From Georgenia subflava (lineage in GTDB: Bacteria; Actinomycetota; Actinomycetes; Actinomycetales; Actinomycetaceae): 64,000 bases of DNA. The DNA is taken from the NCBI RefSeq assembly GCF_009193155.1, contig NZ_VUKD01000005.1:124001-188000 (forward strand). Direction: 5' to 3'. This document shows positions 61,221-64,000 of this stretch, piece by piece (position 1 is the stretch's first letter; each line of letters opens with the position of its first letter). The notes beneath the pieces were generated by a model. That model made no database searches. It was not told the DNA's origin and saw only the letters and a program-made list of their open reading frames with translations. The position numbers were made by a program, and so were the translations under genes.

Positions 61221-62777
61221 ATGTCGAGCGACGACGGCTGGAGCGGCACCGGCCGCGGGGTGCCCGGCGGAGGGTCCGACGCCCCGCACGGGCCGCCAGA
61301 CGGCTACGGGCCCTACGGCCAGTACGGCCGGCAGCCCGACGGCCCGGACGCGAACCGCTCCCCCGACGAGCCGGCCACCGGGCCGGACGAGCCGGGTCGG
61401 TACGGCGCGGCAGACCAGCAGACCGGCCGGTACGGGCAGTACGGCGCACCTGAGCAGCGGAACGACCACGGCGCAGCTGGGCAGCAGGACGACCAGTACG
61501 GCGCGTACGGCCAGTACGGCGCTTACGGCGCGCAGTCCGGCCCGGTGCCTCCGGTGCCCGGCACCGGGACGGGTGGGCCCGGCGGGCCGTACGGCCAGGC
61601 GCCCGCCGCGGGACCGGCGCCCTGGCAGGGCCAGAACCAGCAGTGGGACCAGGGCGGCCAGCAGTGGGGCCAGGGCGGCCAGCAATGGGGCCAGGGCGGC
61701 CAGCAATGGGGCCAGGGCAACCAGCAGTGGGGCCAGGGCAACCAGCAGTGGGGCCAGGGCAGCCAGCAGTGGCAGTCCGCGCCCGCGTACGGTCAGTACG
61801 GCTCGGGCGTCCAGCAGGCGATGCCCCGCGGCTTCGGCGGCGCCGCCCAGCCCGGCATCGTCCCGCTGCGCCCGCTGAACATCGGCGAGATCCTCGACGG
61901 CGCCTTCCGGGCGATCCGGGCGAACCCGAAGGTGATGTTCGGGCTCTCGCTGATCGTCCTCGGTGCGATGGCGGTGATCGAGGCCGTCCTCATGGGCCTG
62001 TTCCTCGGCCAGACCATCCCGCTCATCGAGTCCGGCGCGACGGCGGAGACCCTGGGCGCGGTCGGCGCCTCCAGCCTCATCGGGCTGCTCGTCGCAGGCG
62101 TCGGCGTGTTCATCGCGTCCATCCTGCTCACGGCCGTCCTCATCGTCTCGGTGAGCCAGTCGGTCATCGGGCGGGTCATCACCGTGTCCGAGGTCTGGCA
62201 GCACGCGAAGGGCCAGATCTGGCGCCTGCTGGGGCTCACCCTGATCCTCGGGGTGGGCTGGGTGGTCGTGGTGGTCGCCGTGTCCGTCGTCGCCGCGCTG
62301 CTCATCGCCGCCGCCCTGGCATCGGTCGGCGAGTCCGCCCCGGTGCTCGTCGGGCTCCTCGTGCTGCTCGTCGTCGTCGGCTCGGTGGTGGCGATGGCGT
62401 TCTTCGCCGTGCGGCTGACGCTCGCGGCACCCGCCATGATGCTCGAACGGGCGGGTGTGATGACGTCGCTGCGGCGCTCGTGGTCGCTCACCAAGGGCAA
62501 CTTCTGGCGCATCTTCGGCGCCCTGGCACTGTCGGTGATCATCGTCAGCGTCATCTCCTACGCCCTGATGATCCCGATCAGCCTGGCGACGACGCTGCTG
62601 GGCACTGACGTCACCGCGCTGGTGGCGTCCATGGTCATCACCACCGTGCTGTCCGTGCTCATCTCCGCCCTGACCACGCCGTTCCTCGCCGCGGTCCTCG
62701 CCCTGGCCTACATCGACGTGCGCATGCGCAAGGAGGGGCTGGACGTGGAGCTGGCCCGCGCCGCAGAGGCCCGCTGA
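61221..62777 (+). CDS. Membrane protein with GPDPase-type domain and Gln/Gly-rich N-terminus
   Basis: A 518-residue protein. Residues 1-210 are a disordered Gly/Tyr/Gln/Pro-rich region with repeated YGQYG words and six to seven copies of QQWGQGG. The rest has about six membrane segments with LRPLNIGEILDGAFRAIRAN and SLRRSWSLTKGNFWRIFGAL, typical of the glycerophosphoryl diester phosphodiesterase membrane domain. No catalytic GDPD domain is present, so the role is unknown. ATG 61221 has GGAGGGG upstream. It begins a run with DUF4129 and DUF4350 genes. Confidence 0.87.
   Translation: MSSDDGWSGTGRGVPGGGSDAPHGPPDGYGPYGQYGRQPDGPDANRSPDEPATGPDEPGRYGAADQQTGRYGQYGAPEQRNDHGAAGQQDDQYGAYGQYGAYGAQSGPVPPVPGTGTGGPGGPYGQAPAAGPAPWQGQNQQWDQGGQQWGQGGQQWGQGGQQWGQGNQQWGQGNQQWGQGSQQWQSAPAYGQYGSGVQQAMPRGFGGAAQPGIVPLRPLNIGEILDGAFRAIRANPKVMFGLSLIVLGAMAVIEAVLMGLFLGQTIPLIESGATAETLGAVGASSLIGLLVAGVGVFIASILLTAVLIVSVSQSVIGRVITVSEVWQHAKGQIWRLLGLTLILGVGWVVVVVAVSVVAALLIAAALASVGESAPVLVGLLVLLVVVGSVVAMAFFAVRLTLAAPAMMLERAGVMTSLRRSWSLTKGNFWRIFGALALSVIIVSVISYALMIPISLATTLLGTDVTALVASMVITTVLSVLISALTTPFLAAVLALAYIDVRMRKEGLDVELARAAEAR
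61641..61772 (+). repeat. 21-bp in-frame tandem repeats encoding QQWGQGG
   Basis: Six to seven near-identical copies of a 21-bp unit (CAGCAGTGGGGCCAGGGCGG plus C). Silent and Gly-to-Asn changes mark single copies. Confidence 0.88.
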
Positions 62778-62778
62778 G

Positions 62779-63447
62779 GTGCTGGGCCACCCGGTGCGCC
62801 TCGGCGTGCCCGTGGATCCCGAGGCCGCAGAGGCCCGGCGCTGGGCGGAGGAGGAGCTCGCCAAGGCCGTCTACTCCGACGAGCCGAGCCTGCTCGAGCG
62901 TGCGCTCGCGTGGTTCCTCCGGCTGTTCGAGGGCATCGGCGAGATCGGTCTCTCGGCACCGCCCGCCGTCGTACCGGTCCTGGTCGTCCTCGCCTTCGTG
63001 GCCGTCCTGGTCCTGGCGCTGGTCGTCGGCGGCCGCGTGCGCCGCAACCGCGCGGTGGCCGGCGCTGCCTCGACCGAGCTGTTCGAGGACGACCGGTCCA
63101 GCGCCGAGCTGGCCAGGACGGCCGACGACGCCGCCCGCCGCGGTGACTGGGCCACCGCCGTGCTCGAGCGCTTCCGTGCGCTCATCCGGGGTCTGGACGA
63201 ACGAGCGGTGCTCGACGACCGCCCCGGCCTCACCGCGCACGAGGCCGCCGGTCTCGCCGCGGCGGCCCTGCCCGAGGTGGCCGACGGGCTCCGCTGGGCC
63301 GGCCGCCTCTTCGACGACGTGCGCTACGGCCACGTCGCCCCAGGCGCGGCGGAGGACGAGGACCTGCGCGAGCTCGTCGCACGGGTGGACCGCGCCCGCC
63401 CGGCGCCGGCCGGGGTGGGCGCGGATGGTTGGGCAGGGGTCTCGTGA
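62779..63447 (+). CDS. DUF4129-domain membrane protein
   Basis: A 222-residue protein with one membrane segment (VVPVLVVLAFVAVLVLALVVGG) and a C-terminal helical domain (AARRGDWATAVLERFRALIR; GLTAHEAAGLAAAALPEVAD; DVRYGHVAPGA) that marks DUF4129. Such genes sit with DUF4350, MoxR and DUF58 genes in actinobacteria. The start is GTG 62779, one base after the preceding stop. Confidence 0.88.
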   Translation: MLGHPVRLGVPVDPEAAEARRWAEEELAKAVYSDEPSLLERALAWFLRLFEGIGEIGLSAPPAVVPVLVVLAFVAVLVLALVVGGRVRRNRAVAGAASTELFEDDRSSAELARTADDAARRGDWATAVLERFRALIRGLDERAVLDDRPGLTAHEAAGLAAAALPEVADGLRWAGRLFDDVRYGHVAPGAAEDEDLRELVARVDRARPAPAGVGADGWAGVS

Positions 63448-64000
63448 GGGCCCCGGAGACCGCCGCGGCACCGACTGCGGACGCCCCCACGACGAACGAC
63501 ACGTCAGCGTCCGGCGCCGGTGCCGGGCCGGACGACGCGACGGGTTCCCCCACCGCGGGACCCTCGCTCTGGCGCCGGAGCGCACGCTGGTGGCGTCGTC
63601 GTCGCACGGTCGTCGTGGTCGTGGTCGCCTTCGTCGCCCTGGCGGTGCTCGCCGTCGTGCTCGGCTCGCGCACCTCGTCCCGCCCGCTCGCGCCGGACAA
63701 CCCGGATGCCGGCGGTGCGCGGGCCGCCGCCCAGATCCTCTCCCGGCAGGGGGTGGCTGTGCACGAGGCGAGCCGGCTCGCGCAGGTGGGCGAGCTCGCC
63801 GGGCCGGGCACGACGGTGCTCGTCACCGACATCTCGATCCTCTCGACGGAGCAGCGCGCCGAACTCGTCGGCACGGGCGCCGACCTGGTCATCGCGGGCA
63901 GCCCGTTCGCCTCCCTCGACGGGCTCGGGGTGCCGTTCAGCCCCGGTGGTGCCGGGTCGGCCGAGCCCGTGCACGCGCAGTGCCCGGACCCGGACGCGGG
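63444..64000 (+). CDS. DUF4350-domain membrane protein (cut by window edge)
   Basis: The frame opens with GTG 63444, which overlaps the DUF4129 stop (GTGA), and stays open to the window end (185 codons). It has a disordered N-terminus, a basic stretch WWRRRRTVVVVVVAFVALAV forming one membrane segment, and then a domain starting ARAAAQILSRQGVAVHEASR with VLVTDISILS, typical of DUF4350. A MoxR ATPase gene is expected to follow outside the window. Confidence 0.85.
   Translation, partial: MRAPETAAAPTADAPTTNDTSASGAGAGPDDATGSPTAGPSLWRRSARWWRRRRTVVVVVVAFVALAVLAVVLGSRTSSRPLAPDNPDAGGARAAAQILSRQGVAVHEASRLAQVGELAGPGTTVLVTDISILSTEQRAELVGTGADLVIAGSPFASLDGLGVPFSPGGAGSAEPVHAQCPDPDA

Noticed and set aside
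63504-63974. A minus-strand frame at the right edge
   Set aside because: It is antisense to the DUF4350 gene, which is coupled to DUF4129 and carries a membrane segment and family words.

Overview
The window is very G+C-rich chromosomal DNA of an actinobacterium, most likely a member of the Micrococcales (Georgenia/Cellulomonas-like). That placement is inferred from marker genes: a fused Kgd-type 2-oxoglutarate enzyme, the MtrA-MtrB-LpqB cassette, a SigR/RsrA-type redox sigma factor pair, HisN, a BldC-like regulator, an Rv3235-like gene near secA, the 24-residue ribosomal protein bL37, and many leaderless promoters. Nearly all genes are ordinary core chromosome. The accessory part is one insertion sequence plus repeat-filled intergenic stretches.

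Layout from left to right. 1-5.9 kb: 3' part of lysA, argS, a repeat-bearing membrane protein, tRNA-Arg(CCG), a TetR regulator and a glycerophosphodiesterase. 6.0-15.4 kb: a 3-hydroxybutyrate-dehydrogenase-like SDR gene split by an IS110-family element, a GAF/PucR regulator, a repeat array, and a complete branched-chain-amino-acid-type ABC transporter (livG-livF-livK-livH-livM). 15.6-24.8 kb: an M23 peptidase, two CorC/HCC membrane proteins, kgd and an SGNH hydrolase. 25-30 kb: moaA-moaD and moaE with a DUF6457 gene, a DUF4097 pair and an MDR oxidoreductase. 30-38 kb: bL37, rsrA-sigR with its own promoter, doxX, aroA-rsgA, a lipoprotein, hisN, a broken MNT/HEPN pair and DUF1992. 37.5-47 kb: sbcD-sbcC, DUF6912, a CpaE-like ATPase with a SAF-domain partner, bldC-like, a LysM protein and an Rv3235-like protein. 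47-55 kb: an FMN reductase with an LLM flavin oxidoreductase, secA, and an alkX/udgX/DUF72 group that looks like DNA repair. 55-64 kb: hpf, comF, lpqB-mtrB-mtrA, a GPDPase-like membrane protein, DUF4129, and DUF4350, which runs off the right edge.

The most notable item is the IS110-family element (about 6291-7621). Its non-coding end, upstream of the transposase, can be read as a bridge RNA. One 9-nt word repeats the target flank exactly and another repeats the element's own far end exactly. Each is followed by the same CTGTCTTGT box. Removing the element with a 2-bp CT core restores a 255-codon reading frame for the SDR gene. Two further themes recur: about ten genes have TANNNT placed 6-7 nt before the start codon, as expected for leaderless transcripts, and several gene-free stretches hold unrelated short tandem repeats or perfect dyads.

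All calls come from reading the sequence. No database search was run, so family names rest on recognised motifs.
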